42,624 nt of DNA from an uncultured Dorea sp. (GCA_910577685.1 CAJTOH010000031.1:1-42624); one strand, 5' to 3'; numbered from the stretch's first letter, positions 15,877-25,180 are shown. Notes: a model not told the origin generated them from the sequence alone. Translations and numbers: made by a program.

Positions 15877-17390
15877 ATCTTGACGTTGTTAGGAACGCGA
15901 AAAGGAACTTGATCTTTGGCGTCATAAGCCGTGTTATAGCCGTATCGTGTCCTTTTATAACAAAAACAGTTATTCAATATACATTGGGCGAGCATTATCT
16001 GGGGCTTGGAAGCCTGTTTTCGGCAATTCTCTCGGTGCTTAGTATGGCGGAGCTTGGGTTTAGTTCGGCGATTGTATACAGCATGTATAAACCGGTTGCG
16101 GAAGGGAGGACGGATATTGTTAATTCCCTTCTTAATTTTTACCGGAAAGTATATGCGTGCGTCGGCATGGCGGTATTGGCGGTTGGATTAGGTATTCTTC
16201 CGTTTCTGCCGCGGTTCATTAAGGGCGCTTATCCTACGGACATCAGTCTGACGGTATTATACATCATATATCTGGGAAATGCTGTGATCAGTTATTTTAT
16301 GTTTGCCTATATGTCGTCCCTGATTGTGGTATACCAAAGGGACGATGTAAACAGCCGGACCAACGTACTGGTGACGTTACTCTTAACTGTTACCCAGATT
16401 ATCATTCTGACTAAATTTCGGAATTATCTTTTATTCAGTCTTATGATGCCTGTTTTTACGGTGCTGAATAATATCAGGATTGCTTATATCGTAAGAAAGA
16501 TGTTCCCGCAGTATCATTGTGAGGGAAAAATACCCGAGACCATTCTTGCGGACATGAAAAAACAGATTGCGGGAACGGTGGTTCAGCGGATTTGCGCCGT
16601 TGCCAGAAATTCCTTTGACAGTATTTGTACATCTGCTTTTATCGGGCTTACCATGACGGCAAAATACAATAATTACTATTCCATTATAGCGGCGCTCACC
16701 AGTTTTATGCAGATTTTTCAATCTTCAATTACGGGTGGGATTGGAAATCATGCAGTGATAAAAAGTGAAGATGAAAATTATCAGGAACTTAAGGAGCTGG
16801 ATTTTGTCTATATGTGGATCAGCGGCTGGTGTACGATCTGCCTGTTTTGCCTTACCCAGCCGTTTATGAGGCTTTGGATGGGAGATAGAATGATGCTGTC
16901 CGACGCGGCGCTGATGTTATTCTGCATTTATTTTTACGTATTGAAAATCGGCGATATGCGTTCGATCTATACGAACGCCAGAGGGCTTTGGTGGCAGCAC
17001 AGATGGCGAAGCATATTTGAGGCGGTTGGAAATATAACGCTGAACTTTCTTCTCACAAAATATTTTGGAATCTACGGTATTATATCGGCTACAATTATCA
17101 CGCTTCTTCTAATTAATACGATCTGGGGCGGACGTATTGTTTTCCGTCATTATTTCGGGCTGAAACATATCGGGGATTATTTTAAGTATCAGGCCGGCTA
17201 CGCGGCGGTAACTGCCGTACTATGCTTCGTCACTTGGAATATCTGCGAGATGCTTCCTGTTAAGGCGGGCGTTTTCGTACTGCCGGCAAGGGGGATTATC
17301 TGCGTAATTGTGCCGAATCTATTTTATATCTTGATTTATAGACGTCTTTCTTATTTTCACAAACTGAAAGAAGTCCTTTTGAGAAAATAA
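15873..17390 (+). CDS. Wzx-type polysaccharide flippase (MOP superfamily)
   Basis: The 505-aa integral membrane protein has 12-14 predicted helices. Early motifs are AKRNLIFGVISRVIAVSCPFI and LGSLFSAILSVLSMAELGFSSA, and AYIVRKMFP and WGGRIVF occur later, as in Gram-positive Wzx proteins. It moves undecaprenyl-linked repeat units across the membrane for the EpsG-type polymerase. ATG 15873 follows AGAAAGGAAA and overlaps the previous stop. A longer in-frame version from 15753 would only add sequence inside the upstream gene. A paralogue closes operon 2 at 40105. Confidence 0.87.
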   Translation: MNLDVVRNAKRNLIFGVISRVIAVSCPFITKTVIQYTLGEHYLGLGSLFSAILSVLSMAELGFSSAIVYSMYKPVAEGRTDIVNSLLNFYRKVYACVGMAVLAVGLGILPFLPRFIKGAYPTDISLTVLYIIYLGNAVISYFMFAYMSSLIVVYQRDDVNSRTNVLVTLLLTVTQIIILTKFRNYLLFSLMMPVFTVLNNIRIAYIVRKMFPQYHCEGKIPETILADMKKQIAGTVVQRICAVARNSFDSICTSAFIGLTMTAKYNNYYSIIAALTSFMQIFQSSITGGIGNHAVIKSEDENYQELKELDFVYMWISGWCTICLFCLTQPFMRLWMGDRMMLSDAALMLFCIYFYVLKIGDMRSIYTNARGLWWQHRWRSIFEAVGNITLNFLLTKYFGIYGIISATIITLLLINTIWGGRIVFRHYFGLKHIGDYFKYQAGYAAVTAVLCFVTWNICEMLPVKAGVFVLPARGIICVIVPNLFYILIYRRLSYFHKLKEVLLRK

Positions 17391-17433
17391 CTCTTATGCG
17401 GATTACCATGTATAGCGAGGAGGGGGTCGCACG

Positions 17434-18516
17434 ATGAAAGTATTGATAGTTTTTAACCATTTTCAGGTTCAGGACGGTGTGGCGCGGACTGCGATAGGTA
17501 TGGCGAACGCTCTGGCGGCTAAGGACGTTCAGGTCGTCCTAAAGCCGTTGTTTAAATTTGACAGATCAATGACGGAACGGCTTGACCCGAGGGTCCGGAT
17601 TCGTCCCGTGTTTCGATGTTATTTCAGAGGTTTCCCAAGATTAATAGGCTTAGCGCCAAAGAAATTATTGAACAGATGGATTGTAGATGATTCTTTTGAT
17701 ATTGAAGTCGGCCTGTGTATGACGCTGCCCATTCAGATTATTGCGGCGTATCCTGATCGGAAGGGAGGCCATGAAGCCATTCGCTTTGCATGGATGCATG
17801 GCTATGACATAGGGCTTTCTCTTTGCCGGGAATATGAACGCATCGGAAAAGTGATATGTGTATCAAAATTTAATTACGAGAAATTAAAAGAAAACGCGCT
17901 GGGAAAATTTGAGACAGATTACGCCTATAATCTGGTAGACGATTCCGCAATACGGGAGAAAGGGAAAGGGGCGGCCAGGATTCGGAGAACAGATGGAATC
18001 CAGTTTGTATCGGTAGGGAGAATGAGTCCGGAAAAAGGATATATGAGATTGCTGGATATCTGCAAAAAGCTGGTAATTCAAGGCTATCATTTTTCCTTGT
18101 GGCTCATCGGCGACGGGCCGCAGCGCAGGGAGCTGGAAAATTACGGCCGCGGCCTTAATCTGGAAGGCGTTGTCAGGTTTCTCGGCGCACAGTCTAATCC
18201 GCATGCCTACACGGCAAAGGCGGATGTTTTTATTTGCTCTTCCTTTGACGAGGGATACAGTACGGCCTGCACGGAAGCTATTATGCTGGGAATTCCGGTT
18301 CTGACGACGCCTGTGAGCGGCGGTAAGGAGATCATAGAGGAAGCGGAAGCCGGTTTGCTTGTAGGAATGGAGGACGAGGAGTTATATTACGGCCTGAAAA
18401 CTATATTGGATCATCCCGGGTATGTGGAGGAGTGGAAGGGGAAGCTTTTGGAAACAAGGGAGCGGTTTTCGTATAAAAACCGTGCGCAGAAGCTTTTTGA
18501 TATCTTTGGGATTTAG
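17434..18516 (+). CDS. Glycosyltransferase family 4
   Basis: The 360-aa GT-B protein opens MKVLIVFNHFQVQDGVARTA. It has IRFAWMHGYDIGLS in the acceptor half, FVSVGRMSPEKGYMRLL at the start of the donor domain, and the EX7E motif in SSFDEGYSTACTEAIMLG. It adds a sugar to the growing unit or acts late as a branching enzyme. The ATG follows GAGGAGGGGG. It lies after the flippase, an unusual place for a core transferase. Confidence 0.87.
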   Translation: MKVLIVFNHFQVQDGVARTAIGMANALAAKDVQVVLKPLFKFDRSMTERLDPRVRIRPVFRCYFRGFPRLIGLAPKKLLNRWIVDDSFDIEVGLCMTLPIQIIAAYPDRKGGHEAIRFAWMHGYDIGLSLCREYERIGKVICVSKFNYEKLKENALGKFETDYAYNLVDDSAIREKGKGAARIRRTDGIQFVSVGRMSPEKGYMRLLDICKKLVIQGYHFSLWLIGDGPQRRELENYGRGLNLEGVVRFLGAQSNPHAYTAKADVFICSSFDEGYSTACTEAIMLGIPVLTTPVSGGKEIIEEAEAGLLVGMEDEELYYGLKTILDHPGYVEEWKGKLLETRERFSYKNRAQKLFDIFGI

Positions 18517-18535
18517 CCGGGGAAAGGGTGTCTTG

Positions 18536-19621
18536 ATGAATAAAAACGATGCCGTACAGGCGTTGAGAGGGATAACGTTTCTGGCAGTTTTTCTTTATCA
18601 TGCCGGACTGGTTCCGAACGGAGGAGGATGGGGCGTCAGCGTATTCTTTTGCATGTCGGGATTTTTATTGATGTATAGAAACATGGAGAAGGATGTCTAT
18701 GTATCTGTGGAGGAATCCGTACGTTATTCTTTGATTAAAATAAAAAAGATGTATCCGCTGCATATTTGTATGATGGCGATGGCTTTGCCATGGCTGTTTT
18801 TAAGATATCGGGGACAGGAAAAAGCTGCCTTTCATATAGTTTCAAGAGTATTCGTAAACACGTTTCTGGTGCAGTCATGGTTCCCGTGGGAGTCAATCAG
18901 GTATTCGCTGAATAACCTTTCGTGGTTTCTAAGCTGTATGGCGTTTATGTATTTCATGTTTCCTCTTATTCATAGATGGATTAAGCAGAAAGAATCTGCA
19001 GGGAGCATTGGCGTCGCAGCGGCCGCGGTCTGTGCGTGGATGTTTATATATGCCTATGTGATCTATTGTGTATTCGGGAGTAATAATACGGAGTTTGCGA
19101 AGGGGCTTACCTATAATTTTCCGGTTTACAGATTGGGAGACTTTACGATAGGCTGTCTGTTCGGCGCGCTTTATAAGAAAGTATGCGTACATCCTTCGTA
19201 CAGAGTCATGACAGTTACGGAAGGAATAGGAATGTCATTTTTTCTGATTGTAATATCCGTGGATTGGAGCCGGGTGATTTACGGCGAGGCATCACAGTAT
19301 TGGTGGTGGAGAGAGGCGGTTTTCGTGATTCCGGCAGTATTTATAGTATGGCTGTTTGTACGAGTGGGGGGGGGGGGTATTACACAGAGGTTATCACAGA
19401 CGATTTTCGTGGAAATTGGAAATATCAGTGCGGAAGCATATCTGATTCACGAAGTGCTTCTTTGGTATATTGATATTTTTATGTGGAGAATATTGTGTTT
19501 GGATATTTCAGAATGGGTACTGCTAAAGGCGGCTATAGGCTTGATCCTGACGATTATATTTGTCCGGATATGGAGAGCCGTTACGGCAGTGTGGTCTAAA
19601 AGGAAATGCCGGAATATGTAA
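18536..19621 (+). CDS. Membrane acyltransferase (acyltransferase-3 / OafA type) with an in-frame 12-G tract
   Basis: The 361-aa protein has about 10 membrane helices and the family start: ALRGITFLAVFLYHAGLVPN with the catalytic histidine, then GGWGVSVFFCMSGFLLMY. Near the end is ISAEAYLIHEVLLWY. It would add acetyl or another acyl group to the polysaccharide at the membrane. Codons 277-281 are encoded by a run of twelve G, which leaves the frame intact here. Eleven or thirteen G both hit stops within about 30 codons and would lose the last helices. I read this as a phase-variable O-acyltransferase in the ON state. ATG 18536 is preceded by GGGGAAAGGG. Confidence 0.86.
   Translation: MNKNDAVQALRGITFLAVFLYHAGLVPNGGGWGVSVFFCMSGFLLMYRNMEKDVYVSVEESVRYSLIKIKKMYPLHICMMAMALPWLFLRYRGQEKAAFHIVSRVFVNTFLVQSWFPWESIRYSLNNLSWFLSCMAFMYFMFPLIHRWIKQKESAGSIGVAAAAVCAWMFIYAYVIYCVFGSNNTEFAKGLTYNFPVYRLGDFTIGCLFGALYKKVCVHPSYRVMTVTEGIGMSFFLIVISVDWSRVIYGEASQYWWWREAVFVIPAVFIVWLFVRVGGGGITQRLSQTIFVEIGNISAEAYLIHEVLLWYIDIFMWRILCLDISEWVLLKAAIGLILTIIFVRIWRAVTAVWSKRKCRNM
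19366..19377 (+). repeat. Poly-G tract (12 G) inside the acyltransferase gene
   Basis: Twelve G encode a glycine run in a loop before the last conserved helices. It is the longest homopolymer in the window and sits in coding sequence where any change not divisible by three inactivates the gene. Confidence 0.92.
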
Positions 19622-19662
19622 TGAAAGAGATTGTTTAGAAATAAATATACGAGGTTGTGGGA

Positions 19663-20715
19663 ATGAAGATAATAACTTGTGCGAGTTACTATGGGAGCGG
19701 GTCCAGCGCCCTTACGGACTTGGTGGCAGAATATGAGAATGTAAAAGATCTGACGAATTATGAGTTCCGTTTTCTTTATGATATTGACGGGGTATCAGAT
19801 CTGGAATACCATCTTGTAGAAAATCATGACCGGCATAATGCGGGACATGCCTTGAAGAGATTTCAGAAGCTTTGCGATTTTAATGCAGGAAATTTCATGA
19901 GTAAGCGCTGTTCGGCTTTTATGAGTAAAGACGAATATCAGAGAATTATCAGCAGGTATATCGACAGTCTTACGGATTTTAAGTATAAAGGCTGGTGGTT
20001 TTACGACTTATATGATAAGGGGATCAGAACGTACTATCTCTATCAGATTTTTAACCATATATTTGCAAAAATTCCGTTTACAGGGCTGAAGATATTGAAA
20101 AATGAATATACCTTATGTTCGCATCCCGGTGAGGAACAATTTCTGGAACAGACGAGAAGATTGGTCTCGGAATTTTTAGCGGCCTTAAATAAGGAAAATA
20201 TGGATTTTCTGGAAATAGACCAGATAGCTCCGTCTGCAAATACTGAAAGAATCCTCAGATATTTCAAGGATGAATGTTATGTGTTTATTGTAGATCGCGA
20301 TCCGAGAGACGTTTACCTGATGGAGAAATATGTCTGGCGGGAGAGGGTATGCCCTAATGATGTGGAGTTGTTCTGTAAGTGGTTTGCATATGCAAGAGAA
20401 GCGGGGAGCGGGGTTCCCAAAGATCATCCGCATATAATTAAGATACGGTATGAAGATTTGATATATAGATATGACGAATCGGTGAATAGAATCGAGAGAA
20501 AAGTGGGGTTAAACCCTCGGATGCATAAGGCGCAGTTTACCAAAATGAATCCCAGAAGGTCTGTTGTGAATACGAGGCTCTGGGAAAGATATAGTAAAGA
20601 AATGGATAATATAAAGATTATAGAGAAACGCCTCAAAAAATATCTTTATCAATATGATAATATCCCGAAATCAGCTTTAAAGGGGATTGATGTGCAGGAT
20701 AGAAAATTGTTTTGA
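19663..20715 (+). CDS. Sulfotransferase family protein
   Basis: The 350-aa protein opens with a P-loop-like ASYYGSGSSALTDL, which in sulfotransferases binds the 5'-phosphosulfate of PAPS. It has FIVDRDPRDVYLMEKY near residue 215, matching the 3'-phosphate binding RDPRDV motif, and IKIRYEDLIYRYDE. It would transfer sulfate to a sugar hydroxyl of the polysaccharide, a less common decoration in Firmicute capsules. ATG 19663 has GAGG 8 nt upstream. GTG 19657 is an alternative. It is the last gene before an apparent terminator. Assignment is by motif, and a related P-loop transferase is possible. Confidence 0.7.
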   Translation: MKIITCASYYGSGSSALTDLVAEYENVKDLTNYEFRFLYDIDGVSDLEYHLVENHDRHNAGHALKRFQKLCDFNAGNFMSKRCSAFMSKDEYQRIISRYIDSLTDFKYKGWWFYDLYDKGIRTYYLYQIFNHIFAKIPFTGLKILKNEYTLCSHPGEEQFLEQTRRLVSEFLAALNKENMDFLEIDQIAPSANTERILRYFKDECYVFIVDRDPRDVYLMEKYVWRERVCPNDVELFCKWFAYAREAGSGVPKDHPHIIKIRYEDLIYRYDESVNRIERKVGLNPRMHKAQFTKMNPRRSVVNTRLWERYSKEMDNIKIIEKRLKKYLYQYDNIPKSALKGIDVQDRKLF

Positions 20716-20732
20716 GGCATAGTGTTAGTCAG

Positions 20733-20763
20733 AAAGCTCCGGCAAATAAGCGGGAGTTTTTTT
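20733..20763 (+). terminator. Intrinsic terminator-like hairpin inside operon 1
   Basis: CTCCGGC (20737-20743) pairs with GCGGGAG (20750-20756) with one mismatch and a 6-nt AAATAA loop, followed by seven T. An A-rich stretch extends the stem into the T-run. It lies between the sulfotransferase and the choline genes, all on the same strand. It could limit expression of the choline genes unless an antiterminator is bound. Confidence 0.7.
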
Positions 20764-20802
20764 CAATTAATATGTTCACAATATATGAAAGGAGAGATGT
20801 TC

Positions 20803-22581
20803 ATGAAATCAATCTCGGCATCATTAACAAAACAGCAGTCCGACATATTATACAGCCTTTATCAGGAGCCGTTTATAAACCAACGGGTTTTGGCCGAAAT
20901 GTGCGGCCATTCATTAGGGGCGGTCAACAGGTCTGTCAAAGAACTAATAAAGAACGGTTTTTTAGATGAGAAGTGCCAGCTGACATCTTTGGCCAGAGAA
21001 ATATTTAAAGAGAAGGCTCCCCGAAATGCAATCATTCTTGCCGCCGGATTTGGGATGAGGATGGTTCCGATTAATACACAGACGCCCAAAGCCCTCTTAG
21101 AGGTAAACGGAGAAACGCTGATTGAAAGGCTGATCAAACAGCTCCATGATGTGGAGGTGACGAATATCACAATTGTCGTTGGTTTTATGAAAGAGAGTTT
21201 TGAGTACCTCATTGATGAGTATGGTGTGGAACTGGTTGTAAACGAGGATTATGCCGAAAGGAATAATATTTCAAGTCTGGCTCTTGCGGGCGGGCGGATA
21301 AGTAATACATATATACTCCCCTGCGATCTGTGGTGCGGCTATAATCCGTTTCGCCGTTACGAGCTTTATTCCTGGTATATGGTATCGGATCTTGTAGAAG
21401 AGGCGTCGGATGTGAGGGTAAACCGGAAGATGGAACTGGTGCATATTCCGGAAAACGCGGGCGGAAATGGAATGGTTGGTATTGCGTATCTGGATGCTTG
21501 TGATGCCGGGATTGTGAGAGAGCGTCTGGAGGTTTACGCAGCCGATGAGAATTATAACGACAGATTCTGGGAAGAAACATTATACGGAAAAGATAGAATG
21601 TTTGTCCGTGCAAGAGTGGTTCACGCTGCTGATATTGTGGAAATAAACACATACGAGCAGTTAAGAGAGCTGGATTCTGATTCTAATCATTTAAAGAGCG
21701 ATGCATTGCGGATTGCTGCGGACCGCCTTGGAGTTTCGGTAGAAGAGATCACAGGTATATCTATGCTGAAAAAGGGGATGACCAACAGATCTTTTATTTT
21801 CAAGAGTAACGGCAAAAGATACATTATGAGGATTCCGGGAGAAGGAACCGGACAGCTTATAGACAGGCGGAACGAAGCGGCCGTATATCGTGCGATCAGC
21901 GGGTTGGGTGTGTGTGATAATCCGTTGTATATCAACGAAGAGAACGGATATAAGCTTACGGGTTATCTGGAGGGCGTGCGAAGCTGTGACGCATATAACG
22001 AGCAGGATATTGTCCGGGCGATGAAGAAGCTTAAGGAATTTCATAATCTGAATATACAGACGGAATTTACCTTCGATATTTTTGAAAAAATAAATTTTTA
22101 TGAGAAACTGTGGGAAGGCGTTCCGTCAATTTACAGGGACTATGAGAAAACGAAGAAGGACGTATTTAGCTTGAAGCCGTACATCGACAGCCGGGAACGT
22201 TCATGGAGCCTTACCCATGTGGACGCTGTGGCGGACAATTTCCTTTTTTATCCCGGAGAAGACGGGAAGGAACATTTGCAGCTAACAGACTGGGAATATG
22301 CAGGGATGCAGGACCCTCATCTGGATTTGGCAATGTTTAGTATATATAGTTTTTATGACAGGGAACAGGTGGATCATCTCATCGATGTTTATTTTGGCGA
22401 GGATAAATGCGACAGGGAGACAAGGATTAAAATTTATTGTTATGTTGCCGCCAGCGGTCTGCTCTGGTCAAACTGGTGTGAATATAAGAGAACCTTGGGA
22501 GTTGAATTTGGCGAATACAGTCTCCGCCAGTATAGATATGCAAAGGATTTTTATAGGATCGTGATGAAAGAAAGGAGCTGA
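20803..22581 (+). CDS. Three-part choline protein: winged helix, LicC-like cytidylyltransferase, LicA-like kinase
   Basis: The 592-aa protein has an N-terminal winged-helix segment (about 5-65, with RVLAEMCGHSLGAVNRSVKEL). A nucleotidyltransferase domain starts near residue 74 (NAIILAAGFGMRMVPIN, then TPKALLEVNGE). A choline/ethanolamine-kinase domain from about 305 carries SMLKKGMTNRSFIF, the catalytic HVDAVADN (H472, D474, N479) and TDWEYAG (D496). Together these would phosphorylate choline and activate it as CDP-choline for attachment to polysaccharide. Fusions of this kind are known in other Firmicutes and in Treponema. ATG 20803 follows AAAGGAGAG. It lies just after a terminator. Confidence 0.85.
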   Translation: MKSISASLTKQQSDILYSLYQEPFINQRVLAEMCGHSLGAVNRSVKELIKNGFLDEKCQLTSLAREIFKEKAPRNAIILAAGFGMRMVPINTQTPKALLEVNGETLIERLIKQLHDVEVTNITIVVGFMKESFEYLIDEYGVELVVNEDYAERNNISSLALAGGRISNTYILPCDLWCGYNPFRRYELYSWYMVSDLVEEASDVRVNRKMELVHIPENAGGNGMVGIAYLDACDAGIVRERLEVYAADENYNDRFWEETLYGKDRMFVRARVVHAADIVEINTYEQLRELDSDSNHLKSDALRIAADRLGVSVEEITGISMLKKGMTNRSFIFKSNGKRYIMRIPGEGTGQLIDRRNEAAVYRAISGLGVCDNPLYINEENGYKLTGYLEGVRSCDAYNEQDIVRAMKKLKEFHNLNIQTEFTFDIFEKINFYEKLWEGVPSIYRDYEKTKKDVFSLKPYIDSRERSWSLTHVDAVADNFLFYPGEDGKEHLQLTDWEYAGMQDPHLDLAMFSIYSFYDREQVDHLIDVYFGEDKCDRETRIKIYCYVAASGLLWSNWCEYKRTLGVEFGEYSLRQYRYAKDFYRIVMKERS

Positions 22582-22588
22582 TGGGGCA

Positions 22589-24910
22589 TTGAATAACAGA
22601 ATCAACGCGGTCATCATGGCAGCGGGAATGAGTACAAGATTTGCTCCGCTGTCTTATGAGAAGCCCAAAGGTTTATGGAAGGTTAAGGGTGAAATATTAA
22701 TTGAAAGGGAAATCCGCCAGCTTAAAGAGGCGGGGATTACAGATATCACTGTGGTCGTCGGATATAAAAAGGAACAGTTTTTCTATCTGGAGGAGAAATT
22801 TGGAGTAGAAATAGTAGTAAATGAGGATTATTATCGTTACAATAATTCTTCTACGTTAATGTGTGTGTTGGATAAATTGTCGGATACATATATTTGCAGC
22901 AGTGATAATTATTTTATGGACAACGTATTTCTGGGAGAACCTTCGCATGCTTATTATGCGGCCGTGTATGCCGCGGGAGAGACGGAGGAGTATTGTCTTA
23001 GTACAGATGCCGGCGGAAGGATTACGGGTGTTGAAATCGGGGGCGGCGATTCCTGGTACATGATTGGACATGTTTTCTTTGACAGCAATTTCAGTAAAAG
23101 ATTCAAAGAAATCCTCCGGAAAGAATATGATAAGCCGGAGGTGAGAGAACAGCTCTGGGAAAACCTGTATATGAAGCATCTGGATGAATTGGACATGCGA
23201 ATCAGAAAGTATGAGGCTGACAGAGTGCTGGAATTCGATACGCTTGATGAGATTTGCAGATTCGACCCGAAGTTTATTGACAGTATTGACCCGAAGCTTC
23301 TTGACAAAATTCGCTTGGACTTAAATTGCGGAACAGAGGATTGCGGCTCAAATGATGGAAAGTATGTTACTGATGCGAGGGAAACGAAGGATCAAAATGG
23401 AAACGGGATTGACTGGATGATAACCTTGACGCCCTTCATCTTGATAATGGCTTTGGCGGCTCTCTTGTTTATCTTCCCGGAAGGCGCAAATGCAGTAATC
23501 GGACGGGTGCGTTTTTTCTTTGGAGATACTTTGGGGAGTTATTATTTGATCATCGGACTTGGCGTGCTGGTTGTAGCAATTTTATTATCTTTCTCAAAGT
23601 ACGGGAATATTATTCTGGGTAATCCGGATGAGAAGCCGAGATATTCCTTTTTTGTTTGGGGAAGTATGATGTTTACATGTGGACTTGCGGCTGATATTTT
23701 ATTTTATTCTTTTGCGGAATGGGTCATGTATGCGGCGAATCCGCACATTGCAGAGCTTGGATTAATATCTGAGTGGGCGGGGGTTTTTCCGCTGTTTCAT
23801 TGGAGTTTTATTCCGTGGGCGTTTTATCTCGTTCTGGCGGTAGCGTTTGGTTTTATGCTTCATGTCAGGAGAAGGGGAAGACAGAGGTATTCGGAGGCAT
23901 GCCGTCCGGTTATCGGAGATAAGGCCGACAAGCTGACCGGAAGGGTGATTGATTTATTTGCCTTGTTTGCGCTGCTTGCAGGTACTGCCACAACTTTCAG
24001 CGTTGCGACGCCGCTGATGGCGGAGATTATCGCGGAGCTGATTGGAATCACGCTGAGCAGAACGGCGGTTACTATTATAATCCTGCTGATTACATGTGTA
24101 ATTTATACCTACGCGGTTCTTCATGGATTTAGGGGGATAAGTATACTGGCAAAAGTCTGTATCTACCTGTTCTTCGGGCTTTTGGCCGTTGTGTTTTTTG
24201 CGGGGGGACAGGAGCGTTTTATAATCGAGAACGGTTTTCAGAGTTTGGGTAAGATGCTTCAGAATTTTATAGAATTGAGTACATATACGGACCCCGGGCG
24301 GACGAATCATTTTTCGCAGGACTGGACCATTTACTATTGGGCATACTGGATGGTATGGTGTATCGCAGCGCCGTTTTTTATTGGGAATATTTCAAGAGGA
24401 AGGACGGTTCGCCAGACAATTCTTGGAGGTTTTATTTTTGGCGTAGGGTCTACTATTATTAGTTTTGTTATTCTGGGAAATTATGGACTCGGTCTTCAGG
24501 TAAGCGGTAAGGCAGATTTTATTGCAAAATATGAAGAAGGAGGGGACTTGTATGAATTGATATTAAACATTATAGAAAACATGCCGGCGTCGGCAGTGAT
24601 TTTGGCCTTGACGTTTTTATGCATGGTTGCTTTTTATGCAACATCATTTGATTCCATTGCCTATACGGCGTCGTGTTATAGTTATAGGAGATTGGGGGAA
24701 GATGAGCAGCCCCATAGGATGGTGGAGTTACTATGGTGTGTTTTACTGATTATTCTGCCTGTGGCTTTTGTGTTTTCTGAGAGCAGTATGAATAATATTC
24801 AGTCTGTAAGTATCATATCGGCGTTTCCGATCGGTATAATAATGGTTGTTATGGTATGGAGCTTTATTAAAGATGCGGGGAAATATCTGAAAGAGCAGGA
24901 AAATAAATAA
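22589..24910 (+). CDS. Fusion of LicC-like nucleotidyltransferase with BCCT-family choline/betaine transporter
   Basis: The 773-aa protein joins two normally separate proteins. Residues 1 to about 240 form a nucleotidyltransferase: AVIMAAGMSTRFAPLSYEKP, VVVGYKKEQFFYLEEKFGVE and SSDNYFMDN. From about 275 there are 12 membrane helices of the betaine/carnitine/choline transporter family, with the tryptophan-rich signature DWTIYYWAYWMVWCIAAPF followed by ISRGRTVRQ. It would import choline and help activate it on the same polypeptide. The glycine motif typical of the third helix (GMGVGL in the operon 2 paralogue) is replaced by CGLAADIL, so its coupling ion may differ. The TTG start is 8 nt after the previous stop. 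The stretch between the domains (about 255-270) is polar and linker-like. Confidence 0.82.
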   Translation: MNNRINAVIMAAGMSTRFAPLSYEKPKGLWKVKGEILIEREIRQLKEAGITDITVVVGYKKEQFFYLEEKFGVEIVVNEDYYRYNNSSTLMCVLDKLSDTYICSSDNYFMDNVFLGEPSHAYYAAVYAAGETEEYCLSTDAGGRITGVEIGGGDSWYMIGHVFFDSNFSKRFKEILRKEYDKPEVREQLWENLYMKHLDELDMRIRKYEADRVLEFDTLDEICRFDPKFIDSIDPKLLDKIRLDLNCGTEDCGSNDGKYVTDARETKDQNGNGIDWMITLTPFILIMALAALLFIFPEGANAVIGRVRFFFGDTLGSYYLIIGLGVLVVAILLSFSKYGNIILGNPDEKPRYSFFVWGSMMFTCGLAADILFYSFAEWVMYAANPHIAELGLISEWAGVFPLFHWSFIPWAFYLVLAVAFGFMLHVRRRGRQRYSEACRPVIGDKADKLTGRVIDLFALFALLAGTATTFSVATPLMAEIIAELIGITLSRTAVTIIILLITCVIYTYAVLHGFRGISILAKVCIYLFFGLLAVVFFAGGQERFIIENGFQSLGKMLQNFIELSTYTDPGRTNHFSQDWTIYYWAYWMVWCIAAPFFIGNISRGRTVRQTILGGFIFGVGSTIISFVILGNYGLGLQVSGKADFIAKYEEGGDLYELILNIIENMPASAVILALTFLCMVAFYATSFDSIAYTASCYSYRRLGEDEQPHRMVELLWCVLLIILPVAFVFSESSMNNIQSVSIISAFPIGIIMVVMVWSFIKDAGKYLKEQENK

Positions 24911-24951
24911 TTATTCTTTTCATTTGGCACAGTGTGTGTATAATGGGGGGT

Positions 24952-24990
24952 AGGAAAAAAATCGCAGAGTAAAATACTCTGCGATTTTTT
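24952..24990. terminator. Bidirectional hairpin terminator formed by left arm 2
   Basis: The perfect hairpin (10-bp arms around AAA) has TTTTTT after it on the + strand and a seven-T run after it on the minus strand. On the + strand it would end operon 1 transcription. On the minus strand it would stop transcripts from the OFF-facing promoter less than 20 nt after they start. Confidence 0.75.
24962..24984. repeat. Left inverted-repeat arm of invertible promoter segment 2
   Basis: The 23-bp arm TCGCAGAG-TAAAATA-CTCTGCGA is matched in reverse complement by 25181-25203 at 21 of 23 positions, with 15 contiguous identical bases. It differs from the segment 1 arm at only two bases, both in the centre. 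Two sites that share outer arms but differ in the middle fit a common recombinase with crossover regions that keep the pairs apart. Confidence 0.85.
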
Positions 24991-25007
24991 CCTTAAAAAG
25001 CATATTT

Positions 25008-25036
25008 ATTATAACTATCTACCAATAATAAGTCAA
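25008..25036 (-). promoter_or_regulatory. Sigma-A type promoter inside segment 2, facing away from operon (OFF)
   Basis: On the minus strand, -35 TTGACT (25031-25036) and -10 TATAAT (25008-25013) are separated by exactly 17 bp. The position within the segment matches promoter 1. Its transcript would run straight into the left-arm terminator. Confidence 0.85.
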
Positions 25037-25054
25037 TATTAAATTTCTTTTTAC

Positions 25055-25065
25055 TAAAATTTGGC
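25055..25065 (-). promoter_or_regulatory. Conserved 11-bp motif upstream of invertible promoter 2
   Basis: TAAAATTTGGC is identical to 127-137 and, as there, starts 18 bp beyond the -35 box across a T-rich spacer. Same motif and same distance in two otherwise diverged segments suggests a functional protein site. Confidence 0.5.
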
Positions 25066-25180
25066 GTATTTTTGGTCTTATCATTACATAAAAAAACATT
25101 TAATTTTAATATAGTGTCTATATTATCTGTATTCTAAATAAAAATCTTATTAATTTCCAATAAAATAATACAAAGAAATT

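Noticed and set aside
24917..24944. Possible + strand promoter TTTTCA-N16-TATAAT before left arm 2
   Set aside because: The -35 box is weak, and any transcript would run into the left-arm terminator within 40 nt. It may be real but nothing shows that it drives operon 2.
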